A stretch of DNA of 41,449 nucleotides, from the NCBI GenBank assembly GCA_047632755.1, contig JBLIDT010000026.1, forward strand, positions 1 through 41,449. Reading direction: 5' to 3'. Under the pieces are notes generated by a model. The model ran no database searches. It was not told the origin of the DNA and saw only the letters and a program-made list of their open reading frames with translations. Positions 16,028-24,818 of the stretch are shown piece by piece (the stretch's first letter is position 1; every line of letters starts with the position of its first letter). This DNA is from JAKVAV01 sp047632755 (GTDB lineage: Bacteria; Bacteroidota; Bacteroidia; Flavobacteriales_D; Cryomorphaceae). The translations under genes and the position numbers were made by a program.

Positions 16028-17686
16028 ATGAGCGATATTGAAATTGCAAATTCTGTTCAGCCAAAGCATATTGATGACATAGCCAAGAAGCTAGGAATCA
16101 GTCAGACGCACATGGAGCATTACGGAAGGTTCAAGGCGAAAATTCCCGCACATTTGGGTGGCTCGCCAAAAGGTAAATTGATACTGGTGACGGCCATGAC
16201 ACCTACTCCTGCGGGAGAAGGAAAAACAACTGTTTCTATTGGTTTGGCGGATGCCATGAACCTCGTTGGTTCCCAAACTGCTTTAGCTTTGCGCGAGCCT
16301 TCTCTAGGCCCTGTCTTTGGTATTAAGGGTGGTGCAACGGGCGGCGGCTACAGCCAAGTGATTCCTATGGAAGACATCAATCTTCACTTCACTGGCGACT
16401 TCACTGCGGTAGAAAGAGCGAATAATCTACTGGCTGCTTTGATCGACAACAATCTTCAAAGCAAGAACCGCAATTTGGATATCGACCCGAGAACAGTGCG
16501 CTGGAAACGGGTTATGGATATGAACGATCGCAGCCTTCGAAATATCGTGATAGGCCTAGGTGGAAAGACCATGGGCGTGCCGCGCGAAGGCGGTTTCGAT
16601 ATCACAGCGGCCTCTGAAATAATGGCCATTTTATGTTTGGCCGAAGACCTGGAAGATCTGAAAGATCGATTTGCTAGAATATTGGTTGGATTAAACAGAA
16701 AAGGAGAACCAGTTTACGCTCGCGACCTCAACGCACAAGGAGCCATGGCAGCACTGATGAAAGATGCCATCAATCCAAATTTAGTTCAAACTCTCGAAGG
16801 AACTCCAGCATTAATTCACGGTGGACCTTTTGCAAATATTGCACAAGGAACCAATACATTGATTGCCACCAAAATGGCAATGACATTGAGTGACTATACT
16901 GTAACTGAAGCGGGCTTTGGTTCGGATTTAGGTGCTGAGAAATTCTTGGACATCAAGTGCCGATCGGGAAATATCAGTCCATCTGTTATAGTGATGGTTG
17001 CTACCATACGCGCCCTCAAATACCACGGCGGGGTGGAGCTGGCTGACCTGCAGAAGCCCGATGTGGAGGCAGTAAAGATGGGGTTTCCCAATCTGGAAAG
17101 ACACCTGCAAAATGGAAAAGTCTACGGAGTTCCGACTATCGTAGCAGTAAATCGATTTACTTCTGATACCGATGAGGAGGTTCAAGCCGTCATTGACCAT
17201 TGTAAGTCCATGGGTGTAGATGCCCACGCTGCAGATTACTGGAAAGACGGAGGTAAGGGAGGAACAGGATTGGCTGAAGCAGTTGTCAATCAGGCTCATG
17301 AATTTTCAGGCTCCTTCACTCCAGTCTACGATCTCCAGCAATCAGTTGAAGAAAAGATCAATGCCGTTGCCAAGAAAATATACGGTGCCGCAAAAGTTGA
17401 TTTTGCTGGACCCGCAAAAGCGGACATGAGGCTTATCGAAAAACTCGGTCTATCAAATCTGCCGATTTGTATCGCGAAAACGCAAAGCTCACTTTCTGAC
17501 GACCCCAAAAGAAGAGGTCGCCCTGAAGGATTTGGAATTGAGGTTCGAGAAATTGAAATAGCTGCGGGAGCTGGATTCTTAATTCCCATCACTGGGAAAA
17601 TGATGCGTATGCCAGGACTTCCCGAAACACCAGCCTCGGAGAACATCGACATCGATAAAAATGGAAAGATATCTGGACTTTTTTAG
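16028..17686 (+). CDS. fhs: formate--tetrahydrofolate ligase
   Basis: A 552-residue enzyme, full family length. It joins formate to tetrahydrofolate using ATP, giving 10-formyl-THF for one-carbon metabolism. The nucleotide-binding loop TPTPAGEGKTT is at 58-68; other strongly conserved stretches are REPSLGPVFGIKGGATGGGY near 90 and LIHGGPFANIAQGTN near 258. It acts in the cytosol. The gene ends in the shared bases TTAG with the convergent phosphatase gene. No folD or other folate gene is adjacent. Confidence 0.97.
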   Translation: MSDIEIANSVQPKHIDDIAKKLGISQTHMEHYGRFKAKIPAHLGGSPKGKLILVTAMTPTPAGEGKTTVSIGLADAMNLVGSQTALALREPSLGPVFGIKGGATGGGYSQVIPMEDINLHFTGDFTAVERANNLLAALIDNNLQSKNRNLDIDPRTVRWKRVMDMNDRSLRNIVIGLGGKTMGVPREGGFDITAASEIMAILCLAEDLEDLKDRFARILVGLNRKGEPVYARDLNAQGAMAALMKDAINPNLVQTLEGTPALIHGGPFANIAQGTNTLIATKMAMTLSDYTVTEAGFGSDLGAEKFLDIKCRSGNISPSVIVMVATIRALKYHGGVELADLQKPDVEAVKMGFPNLERHLQNGKVYGVPTIVAVNRFTSDTDEEVQAVIDHCKSMGVDAHAADYWKDGGKGGTGLAEAVVNQAHEFSGSFTPVYDLQQSVEEKINAVAKKIYGAAKVDFAGPAKADMRLIEKLGLSNLPICIAKTQSSLSDDPKRRGRPEGFGIEVREIEIAAGAGFLIPITGKMMRMPGLPETPASENIDIDKNGKISGLF

Positions 17687-18993
17687 AAGTCTTTTTCTGC
17701 TATTTGGTACGACCAAAGTTTCTTTCCTGAAGTACTTCGAATTTGGATATCGAGGTTTCGTCCGTTTCTAGGTCCCGAAATATTGATTAAGCCAAAGTTG
17801 TGTTCATTGATCAATGAACCTTCAACTCGGTTCTCATTTACTTCATCTCCGGGACTATGTGTTCCCGATGTAAGAGGAGAAACGGTAAGGTCATAAATCT
17901 TGATTCCGTCTATTTCCACTTCGCTCATTTCAGTGTGGTGTCTATCACCCGTTAGGAAAATCACTCCCGTAATGCCTTCTTGTGCTATCCTGCTTAGTAA
18001 GCTAGCTCGTTCCTCTTCGTAATTGGCGTAGTTTTCATAAACGGCAGCAGTACTCAATATTTGGCTTCCAACGGCTACAAACTTGAACGGAGCGCGGCTG
18101 TATTTCAAGAGTTCGATTAGCCAATCAATTTGTGCTTCTCCTAGCATTTGCTCTTCAATGGTCACCATGTTTGCCTCCGACCGGTGCCAGCGATTGTCCA
18201 GAAAGAAGAAATGGGCATCGCCATATTCAATGGCTGAGGTAATGCCTCCGAGGTTGTTTACACCGTAAGTATTGTTTCCCCAAAAAAGCTTGAAAGCATC
18301 GAGCGTCTCCTCTCGGTATGGAAAAGTACGCGTAGCATCATTTGGCCCAAAATCGTGGTCATCCCATATCGCATAGTGGTTGGCTGTAGCCAAAAGGTTT
18401 TGCATCTCGGGCAATGACCGGGTGTGTGTGTATCTTCTCAAGATTCCCGAACGGGAGAACCAGTCCGCCTCTCGCAGATAAATATTGTCTCCCAGCCAAA
18501 GCATCATATCTGGATTTTCAGTGGCAATGGTTTCGAAAATCTCATACTTGCTGCCATAAGCATTTCCAGGGCGGTCGTATTTCTCTTCGTTGATGTAAGC
18601 GCAACTACCAAGAGCAATTTTCAACTCAGGCGGATCTGTTCTATACTGCCAGAGCGATTGAGTCCTGAAAGTAAGTTCTCGATCAGGTGTTTGATTTTTT
18701 CCATTGGCGTAAATGGCATAGCCATAAGTGACCCCAGGCTCTAAGCTGTCGGCAATGAGATGAACCACATTCGCATTTTCGGGTGTTGCGGCTTTTACCA
18801 ATGAACGAAATTCACTTTCGGGCAAGGTATCTGGCCAGTAGACTAGCTCCACAATGCAAGCTTCTTCCATTTGAACCCAGATGAGAGCTTCGCGCATTTC
18901 ATTGTACCCTTTCATTGGGCCTGACTTGAGGAGATCCTGGGCCGAAAGAAGGACGGGACACAAGAGAAGTAAAATAGGGATGAGTCTTTTCAT
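17683..18993 (-). CDS. PhoD-type alkaline phosphatase/phosphodiesterase
   Basis: A 436-residue exported metallophosphatase with signal peptide MKRLIPILLLLCPVLLSAQ. PhoD-like motifs: LGSCAYINEEKYDR near 128, MMLWLGDNIYLREADWF near 160, YAIWDDHDFGPNDA near 207, and FLTGDRHHTEMSEVEIDG near 345; these carry the Asp, Asn and His ligands for the metal pair. An Ig-like N-terminal part (residues 25-120) precedes the catalytic domain. It probably releases phosphate from organic phosphoesters in the periplasm. Its substrate range is unknown, and no phosphate-starvation gene is adjacent. Confidence 0.9.
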   Translation of the reverse strand: MKRLIPILLLLCPVLLSAQDLLKSGPMKGYNEMREALIWVQMEEACIVELVYWPDTLPESEFRSLVKAATPENANVVHLIADSLEPGVTYGYAIYANGKNQTPDRELTFRTQSLWQYRTDPPELKIALGSCAYINEEKYDRPGNAYGSKYEIFETIATENPDMMLWLGDNIYLREADWFSRSGILRRYTHTRSLPEMQNLLATANHYAIWDDHDFGPNDATRTFPYREETLDAFKLFWGNNTYGVNNLGGITSAIEYGDAHFFFLDNRWHRSEANMVTIEEQMLGEAQIDWLIELLKYSRAPFKFVAVGSQILSTAAVYENYANYEEERASLLSRIAQEGITGVIFLTGDRHHTEMSEVEIDGIKIYDLTVSPLTSGTHSPGDEVNENRVEGSLINEHNFGLINISGPRNGRNLDIQIRSTSGKKLWSYQIAEKDF

Positions 18994-19336
18994 GGAGTCA
19001 ATTTTCTACAAAGAAAAGGTCAATTTCCAAACGAATGGTTAACAGGATGTTTTATTGTACAATGACTTTCTATTTTTTGCTTGAGCAGACTTCATTCCAA
19101 TAGGAAATCACGTAATTTCAGACTCTTTCCCTGCTGTGGTATTCTCGATTCAAGATAGCGGAGTATATGTTTATGTTTTCTTGGTATCTATCCAGCTGAT
19201 TTATATGCGATGGAAAAGCGTGCGCCCAAAAAGGAATTAAAGTAAGTAACCGCTTGACATGAAAATATACCATTCCGCATTAATTCTTTCTTCGAGAAAT
19301 TCCGAGCGGCTATATTAGCTAGAAATTAAGCCACTC
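18994..19336. other. intergenic region, no firm gene
   Basis: The region separates the divergent phosphatase gene and the membrane gene at 19337. On plus, a frame open from 19085 to 19240 contains a hydrophobic stretch with a basic tail but no ATG near its start (GTG at 19136 possible). TTGACA at 19254-19259 may belong to a promoter of the 19337 gene, but no good -7 element follows. I see nothing else. Confidence 0.4.
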
Positions 19337-19711
19337 ATGAAGCTGTCAAAAACCGCAAAAGTCCTTATCGGAATATTCACCATTCTGCAGCTTTTCGCAG
19401 CTCTTGGTTTTGTCGTGTGGCTTATTGCGACGGTAGTTCCACAAGCCATTTCTGCGGGTGACAACCCAGGTCCTGAGTTTGCCTTGAGCGTGATAGGAGG
19501 AATGTTGGTCTGGATTATTTTCTTGACTATCTACTCGGTGGGATTCATGATTTTCTATTTGATACACGCAGGTACCAATAGAGAAACAAGCGCAGGAGTG
19601 AAAATTCTCTGGATCGTTCTATTACTTCTATTTCAGGTATTGGCCCAGGTAGTCTATTACTTTCTGGAAATTCTTCCTGAGCAGTCTCTTACCGCCAAGT
19701 TAGAGAATTAA
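19337..19711 (+). CDS. small three-helix membrane protein
   Basis: A 124-residue membrane protein with three hydrophobic helices (residues about 9-34, 48-76 and 88-112). The last helix, VKILWIVLLLLFQVLAQVVYYF, resembles the PLDc_N domain found at the N-terminus of cardiolipin synthases, but a glycine-proline typical of that domain is replaced and there is no phospholipase D part. Function unknown. It has no operon partner; paaE converges on it from beyond the repeat region. Confidence 0.7.
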   Translation: MKLSKTAKVLIGIFTILQLFAALGFVVWLIATVVPQAISAGDNPGPEFALSVIGGMLVWIIFLTIYSVGFMIFYLIHAGTNRETSAGVKILWIVLLLLFQVLAQVVYYFLEILPEQSLTAKLEN

Positions 19712-19847
19712 TCGGTGTCATGCTATTGAGCTTTGCTCGTCCCTTTCCTCTGTGACCTCTGCGTAAATCGAGAGTGTTTAATCTGTTATATCAAGTCGAT
19801 CGCACAATAGCGGTTTTAATTAACAAGCCCTAACATAGTTTGTAAAC

Positions 19848-19948
19848 GCACTCAAGTGTCTGATCCAGAGTGTTCATTAGCAAGGCGCACGTAGATTTAA
19901 AAATCAAGGAGTTGACCATTGTCAATGACTGTTTTAGAACAAGTGGAA
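19848..19948 (+). repeat. imperfect direct repeat, copy 1
   Basis: 101 bases from GCACTCAAGTGTCTGATCC to AGAACAAGTGGAA. It is repeated 133 bases downstream with one substitution, one 4-5 base indel region and one T insertion. Copy 1 holds a small dyad, CATTG-T-CAATG (19917-19927). Family unknown. Confidence 0.85.
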
Positions 19949-19980
19949 GGAAGCGACCTTTGTAAACAGGGTCTGCCAAG

Positions 19981-20077
19981 GCACTCAAGTGTCTGATCCA
20001 GAGTGTTCATTAGCAAGGCGCACGTAGGTTTAAAAATCAAGGACCCTTGTCAATGACTGTTTTTAGAACAAGTGGAA
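19981..20077 (+). repeat. imperfect direct repeat, copy 2
   Basis: 97 bases matching copy 1 at 19848-19948; the first 62 bases differ at a single position. The dyad of copy 1 is lost (ACCATTGTCAATG becomes CCCTTGTCAATG). Confidence 0.85.
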
Positions 20078-20109
20078 CGCCGATAATGTACTCTATAGAC
20101 AGACACTAA

Positions 20110-21195
20110 TTATGGTTCGTCGTAATCGACCACCATCTTGACGGAAGTCGGATGAGACTGACAAGTCAAAATATAACCTTCTCCCACCTCTTTTTCTGTT
20201 AAGGCGTAGTTGACATCCATCACGGCAGAGCCCTCTATGATCTTAGCTCGGCATGTGCAGCATGAACCACCAGTACAAGCATAAGGTGCGTCCAGACCTG
20301 CGTCTAAAGCAGCATCCAAGATATTGTCGGTATCGTTTACGGTTATCTCTGTTTCTTCTCCATCCAAAACAACCATCACCGTCGATAACGCTACTGGCGT
20401 ATTTCCGCCTGTTTCAGTGGAAATGCTATCAGCCTCTTGCGTTTCTGCAGGAGGAGTGGTGAAGAGCTCAAAATGAATCTTTTCTTTCGCAATTCCCTTA
20501 GCTGCGAGACTTTCGTTTAGGCTATTGATCATGTCGAAAGGGCCGCACATGAAAAACTCGTCCGCCGTTTTCGTGTCTGCAAAACGCTCCATTAATTCAG
20601 AGCATTTGTCGGCAGACATGCGACCACTGAATAAGGGATCTTCGGTTTCCTCGCGGCTCAAAAGGTGAATCACTTTTAGCCTTTCGGCAAATTTGGCCTC
20701 TAAAGAATCAAGTTCTTCTTTGAAAATAATATCCACCGAACTCTTGTTGCCGTAAAATAGCGTGAAGCTGTTTTCAGTATTTACCGCCAAAGCTGTTTTG
20801 AGAAGAGATAGGATAGGGGTTATTCCACTTCCTGCGGCAAAGCCTACATAGTGCTGTGGTGATGAAACAGGCATCTCCGTGTAGAAGTTACCCATAGGCT
20901 TCATTACTTCCAGCTCTTGGCCTACCTCAATTCCGTTGTTCAAGTAGCGGCTCATGCGCCCGTCTTCAACCTCTTTTACGGCAATGCGAAGACCGCTGTC
21001 TGAAACAGGACTGGAACATGCTGAATAGGAGCGTCTCAATTCCTCTCCATCGAAATCTCGGCGAAGAGTGATGTATTGACCTTGCTTGTATTGAAATTCG
21101 CTTTTGAGCTCCTCAGGGATTTCGAAAACAATTGAAACGCAGTCTTTGGTCTCTCTGCGAACGTCTTTGATCTTTAAGCTATGAAACTTTGCCAT
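20110..21195 (-). CDS. paaE: phenylacetyl-CoA epoxidase reductase subunit
   Basis: A 361-residue reductase of the PaaE type (also called PaaK). An FAD domain (RRSYS at 54-58, FAD contact), an NAD(P)H domain (GFAAGSGITPILSLLKTAL near 119) and a C-terminal plant-type 2Fe-2S ferredoxin (C-x4-C-x2-C in ACTGGSCCTC, last Cys in LTCQS) are in order. It passes electrons from NAD(P)H to the di-iron epoxidase PaaABCD in the cytosol. The linker between the NAD and ferredoxin domains is longer than usual (residues about 245-265, Glu and Thr rich). No paaABCD gene is adjacent; the lower pathway lies 9 kb away at 30194-34420. Confidence 0.88.
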   Translation of the reverse strand: MAKFHSLKIKDVRRETKDCVSIVFEIPEELKSEFQYKQGQYITLRRDFDGEELRRSYSACSSPVSDSGLRIAVKEVEDGRMSRYLNNGIEVGQELEVMKPMGNFYTEMPVSSPQHYVGFAAGSGITPILSLLKTALAVNTENSFTLFYGNKSSVDIIFKEELDSLEAKFAERLKVIHLLSREETEDPLFSGRMSADKCSELMERFADTKTADEFFMCGPFDMINSLNESLAAKGIAKEKIHFELFTTPPAETQEADSISTETGGNTPVALSTVMVVLDGEETEITVNDTDNILDAALDAGLDAPYACTGGSCCTCRAKIIEGSAVMDVNYALTEKEVGEGYILTCQSHPTSVKMVVDYDEP

Positions 21196-21217
21196 TGGGG
21201 GCTTTGAAATTAGCGTG

Positions 21218-21249
21218 CAAAAATAGGGTTATGTGACCGATCGGCCAAG
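21218..21249 (-). promoter_or_regulatory. Bacteroidota-type promoter of paaE
   Basis: On minus, TTG (in CTTGG, plus 21246-21249) is followed after about 20 bases by TATTTTTG (plus 21218-21225), an exact TAnnTTTG. The paaE ATG at 21195 lies 22 bases after the -7 element. Confidence 0.6.
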
Positions 21250-21315
21250 CGCTATTTCTAACATCAACTGTTAATGAATGTTCACCCTTATTTTTTTAAA
21301 AAATCAGAGTGAAAA

Positions 21316-23400
21316 CTAATAGTCTAATAGAAGCGCTAAAGCAGCTTCTACTTTTTCCGCATTTGGAATCATCGTCTCTTCCAAAGTCGAATTTAAAGGA
21401 ATGGCAGGTAGATCTTCTGAACCGACAACTTTTACGGGGGCATCCAGACTTTCAAAACAGTTTTCTTGGATTGATCCGGCTATGCTTTTGGCGAAGTTGC
21501 AGCCCAGAGGTTCTTCAGTCACGATCAGGCATTTGCCGTGAAGGCGTACTCTTTCAAAAACCAATGCTTCATCCCACGGTGATACCGATCTTAAATCTAC
21601 AATCTCCACTTGGCCATCAAAGTTTTTCGCAGCGGTCTTTGCCCAATATATTCCCATTCCGTAAGTGATTACGACCATGGTTTCATGATTGTCTATCTTT
21701 TCTTGATTGGCCTCTTGTGCAATTCTTCCTTTGCCAATAGGCACTACATAATCACGGTCAGGAAGTTTTGACTTGGCTTCTTCTGTTCCTTTTATCTTGC
21801 TCCAGTAGAGACCTTTGTGTTCTAAAATCACGACAGGGTTCGGGTCGTAGAAGGCAGATTTCATTAGCCCTTTCATATCCGCTCCATTCGAAGGGTATAC
21901 CACTTTGATACCTCTGATATTGGTCAAAACGGACTCTATGGAAGAGGAATGATAAGGGCCTCCACTGCCATAAGCTCCTATTGGAACGCGGATTACAGCA
22001 GAGGCAGGCCACTTCCCGTTTGATAGGTAGTAGCTGCGACTCACTTCGGTGAATAGCTGGTTGAGCCCTGGCCAGATGTAGTCGGCAAACTGAACCTCTA
22101 CAATTGGCTTAGCACCAGCAGCGGCCATGCCCACTGTGCTCCCCACGATGAACGCTTCCATGATCGGTGTATTGAATACCCGATCATCACCAAATTTCTT
22201 GGCGAGAGTTGCTGCTTCGCGAAAAACACCACCGAGCCGACCACCTACGTCTTGACCATACAGCAAGGCCTCGGGGTGATCTTCTAAAATTTCTTGAACC
22301 GCAAAAAGCGCGCAGTCCACCATCAAGGCTTTCTCTGCATTGGCAGGCTCTCGAACGCCTTTCTCTTCAGTAATAGGGGTGGGAGCAAAGTCGTGATCGT
22401 AAAGGTCTTCTGGTCTGGGATCCTCAGCTTTAAGTGCTTTTTGATAATCGTCCGCTACTTTTTTTGCGGCAGCACTATATATCTTATCCAAACTTGATTC
22501 ACTATGGCCTGCTGCAATTAACTCAGCCCTTAATCTATCCCAAGGATCGCGACTCCTGTGCTCATCCAAGTCATCGCGGTACCACTCCATACGCACACCC
22601 GAAGTGTGGTGTCCTAGCAGCGGGACTTTGGCGTGAACCAAAAATGGCCTTCGTTCTTCACGAACGGTTTTGAAGACTTCTTGAAGCGTCTTCCAACTTT
22701 CGTCCACACTGGCGCCATCGATCGTTCTGGCTTCAATTCCTTTAAAACCTCTGGCGTAAAAGGCTGCGTCATTTGCCCTTACTTCATCGGCACTCGCCGA
22801 TATATCCCACTCATTGTCTTGCACCAAGAATACGATGGGAAATTGCTTTAGTGCCGCCATTTGAAGGGCTTCACTTATTTCACCTTCGGTCATTGCGGCA
22901 TCTCCAATGCTGCAAACCACGATGGGCGCTTCTTCTGTTTCTGCGAGAAGCCCCTGTTTTTCCATGTATTGAATACCCATGGCAACCCCCGCAGAAGGAA
23001 TTGCTTGCATACCCGTAGCGCTTGAGTTGTGAGGGATTTTTGGCATGTCATCTCTCCTCAAGCTTGGATGACAGTAATACGTTCTCCCTCCTGAAAAAGG
23101 ATCATCTCTTTTGGCCAATAGCTGCAGCATTAGCTCATACGGGCTCATACCAATACCCAGTAGAATACTGTCGTCTCTGTAATAAGGAAAGACAAAATCT
23201 TGAGGGTTCAGCTGCATTCCGCAAGCGAGCTGAATGGCTTCGTGGCCGCGCGAAGAGGCGTGAACATATTTTGCCGTTACGGCCTTGTTTTCCTCGTACA
23301 ATTCGGCCATTGAACGAGAGGTACTCATCAATTCCCAAATTTTTAATAATACCTTTTTGGGAATGCGGGTTTCCTCCTTATTCTCAGTTGCAGCGGTCAT
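21316..23400 (-). CDS. fused E1 alpha/beta 2-oxoacid dehydrogenase (branched-chain type)
   Basis: A 694-residue fusion of E1 alpha (about 1-345) and E1 beta (about 350-694). The thiamine diphosphate motif appears as GDAAMTEGEISEALQMA near 169 with the closing VQDNEWDIS, where most relatives have GDG and NN. The beta part has the conserved VQFADYIWPGLNQL and GAYGSGGPYHSSS stretches and ends with a transketolase C-terminal domain. It decarboxylates a 2-oxoacid and hands the acyl group to an E2 lipoyl enzyme; a branched-chain 2-oxoacid is the likely substrate. E2 and E3 are not adjacent. Confidence 0.92.
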   Translation of the reverse strand: MTAATENKEETRIPKKVLLKIWELMSTSRSMAELYEENKAVTAKYVHASSRGHEAIQLACGMQLNPQDFVFPYYRDDSILLGIGMSPYELMLQLLAKRDDPFSGGRTYYCHPSLRRDDMPKIPHNSSATGMQAIPSAGVAMGIQYMEKQGLLAETEEAPIVVCSIGDAAMTEGEISEALQMAALKQFPIVFLVQDNEWDISASADEVRANDAAFYARGFKGIEARTIDGASVDESWKTLQEVFKTVREERRPFLVHAKVPLLGHHTSGVRMEWYRDDLDEHRSRDPWDRLRAELIAAGHSESSLDKIYSAAAKKVADDYQKALKAEDPRPEDLYDHDFAPTPITEEKGVREPANAEKALMVDCALFAVQEILEDHPEALLYGQDVGGRLGGVFREAATLAKKFGDDRVFNTPIMEAFIVGSTVGMAAAGAKPIVEVQFADYIWPGLNQLFTEVSRSYYLSNGKWPASAVIRVPIGAYGSGGPYHSSSIESVLTNIRGIKVVYPSNGADMKGLMKSAFYDPNPVVILEHKGLYWSKIKGTEEAKSKLPDRDYVVPIGKGRIAQEANQEKIDNHETMVVITYGMGIYWAKTAAKNFDGQVEIVDLRSVSPWDEALVFERVRLHGKCLIVTEEPLGCNFAKSIAGSIQENCFESLDAPVKVVGSEDLPAIPLNSTLEETMIPNAEKVEAALALLLDY

Positions 23401-23417
23401 CTTGTTAGGTTGAGCGG

Positions 23418-23425
23418 CAAAGTTA
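23418..23425 (-). promoter_or_regulatory. -7 element TAACTTTG for the E1 gene
   Basis: CAAAGTTA on plus is an exact TAnnTTTG on minus, followed by C, 17 bases before the ATG at 23400. The -33 element is not clear. Confidence 0.5.
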
Positions 23426-23577
23426 ACAACTTAGAGAGTGTTTTGATTGTGAAACGGTGCAGACTCGTTTAGCAAAAATCGTAACCAATCAGCTTTGTGT
23501 GAAATTAAACGATCATAAGCCTTTTGTCCCAGCTCTCAAGCCCCGTCTGATTAGTAACAAAAAATCAAATATATTTG

Positions 23578-24171
23578 ATGAAAATCACTTTTATGAAATT
23601 TCTACCGATTGCATTTGCCTCAATTCTTTTTTTTTCCATTTCTGACTTAGTAGCTCAAAAAGATTCTGAGAAACCATCTGCGCTCATTTTTACAGCAGGG
23701 TGGAGTTATGCTGATCTGAATAAAGGAGATGTCTCCACCGATTCGCGCAATGGACTCTATGTTGGTTTGAGAAAAGACTTTAAGCTGTTTCCAACTTTGC
23801 ATTTGGAAACAGGCGCGCTTTATGTCCAAAAAGGGGCAACCATCGATATTGGGGAGGGTAGTAAATTGGAGTATGAACTCGATTACATCGATATCCCAGC
23901 TGCACTAAAATTTAAGTTTGGCAGCTTGTACGCTCTGGGAGGTGTTTCTGGAAATATAAGAATCAAGTCAGAATTAGAGGGTGAAAAAGAGGATGATATT
24001 CAGCCCTTTTCTTTGTCTTCTTCAGTAGGTGCGGGCTTTAAATTCTTAGTGTTTTCGATCGATGCAAGATGGAATCACACATTGAGCGATATTCTAAAAG
24101 ACAATGATGGCGATGAGATTTACAACTCTTATTTCTTAATTGGGTTGAGCTATAACTTCCGTCGAAAGTAG
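23578..24171 (+). CDS. outer-membrane beta-barrel protein (porin-like, OmpW/PorT-type)
   Basis: A 197-residue exported protein with signal peptide ending FSISDLVAQ. The mature part alternates polar and hydrophobic strands (LIFTAGWSYADLN, NGLYVGLRKDF, LHLETGALYVQKG, DIPAALKFKF, VGAGFKFLVFSID) and ends FLIGLSYNFRRK, with an aromatic near the C-terminus as outer-membrane barrels require. Two starts are possible: 23578 and 23593. TATATTTG at 23570-23577, if it is the -7 element, would favour 23593. Function unknown; it may bind or transport small molecules. Confidence 0.78.
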   Translation: MKITFMKFLPIAFASILFFSISDLVAQKDSEKPSALIFTAGWSYADLNKGDVSTDSRNGLYVGLRKDFKLFPTLHLETGALYVQKGATIDIGEGSKLEYELDYIDIPAALKFKFGSLYALGGVSGNIRIKSELEGEKEDDIQPFSLSSSVGAGFKFLVFSIDARWNHTLSDILKDNDGDEIYNSYFLIGLSYNFRRK

Positions 24172-24221
24172 ATTCAGTAAGAACTGATCACTAGTTCTTC
24201 ATTTCATTTGTACTTCTTCAC

Positions 24222-24229
24222 TACTTTTG
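24222..24229 (+). promoter_or_regulatory. def: -7 element TACTTTTG right before def
   Basis: An exact TAnnTTTG followed by C, ending only four bases before the def ATG at 24234. If used, transcription would start at or next to the start codon, giving a leaderless or near-leaderless message. Confidence 0.4.
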
Positions 24230-24233
24230 CGCC

Positions 24234-24818
24234 ATGATATTTCCAATTGTAGCATACGGTGATCCCGTTTTAAAACGAGAATCCGATGATATTGACAAAG
24301 ACTACGACGGTCTAGAAGAGTTAATTGATAATATGTTTGAAACCATGTACGGTGCCCAAGGCATAGGTTTAGCTGCTCCTCAAATTGGGGAGTCCATTCG
24401 TCTTTTCGTTGTTGATGCTTCGCCTTTCGGCGAAGATGAAGAAGATCCCGAAGCTCAGAAAGTAAAGGATTTTAAGGAGGTATTTATCAATGCCCGTATA
24501 GTAGAGGAGAAAGGTGAGCCTTTCGTTTTTGCCGAAGGGTGTTTGAGTATTCCGAATATTCGAGAGGACGTTGTTCGGGAGGATACGATCATTATCGAAT
24601 ACTACGATCGAGAATGGAATTTGCAACGCAAGGAATTGGATGGATACGCTGCTCGAATAGTCCAGCACGAATACGATCATATTGATGGCATTCTGTTCAC
24701 TGATAAGCTGAACCCCTTAAAAAAGAAACTATTGAAGCGAAAACTTGCAGATATTTCAAAAGGAAATGTAGACGTGAACTACCGCATGCGATTTCCTCAA
24801 TTAAAACTAAAGAGATGA
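24234..24818 (+). CDS. def: peptide deformylase
   Basis: A 194-residue enzyme that removes the formyl group from new proteins' N-terminal Met. All three active-site motifs are intact: GIGLAAPQ at 43-50, EGCLSIP at 101-107 and HEYDH at 145-149, giving the Cys and two His metal ligands and the catalytic Glu/Gln residues. Length and motif spacing fit the Bacteroidota type. It is cytosolic and essential. Its TGA overlaps the ATG of the next gene (ATGA at 24815-24818), so the two are translationally coupled. Confidence 0.97.
   Translation: MIFPIVAYGDPVLKRESDDIDKDYDGLEELIDNMFETMYGAQGIGLAAPQIGESIRLFVVDASPFGEDEEDPEAQKVKDFKEVFINARIVEEKGEPFVFAEGCLSIPNIREDVVREDTIIIEYYDREWNLQRKELDGYAARIVQHEYDHIDGILFTDKLNPLKKKLLKRKLADISKGNVDVNYRMRFPQLKLKR

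Larger units (their letters stand above)
19712..20109. other. 398-base non-coding region with a duplicated element
   Basis: Apart from the two repeat copies at 19848-19948 and 19981-20077, no open frame of note is present on either strand. The two flanking genes converge here, and no T-tract terminator is visible. Both copies are preceded by TTTGTAAAC (19839-19847 and 19959-19967), with about 13 extra bases inserted in the second copy's lead-in. Confidence 0.6.

Noticed and set aside
19732..19800. Possible tRNA or mobile element end near the repeat region
   Set aside because: No clover-leaf, no CCA end, no terminal inverted repeats and no transposase frame are present.
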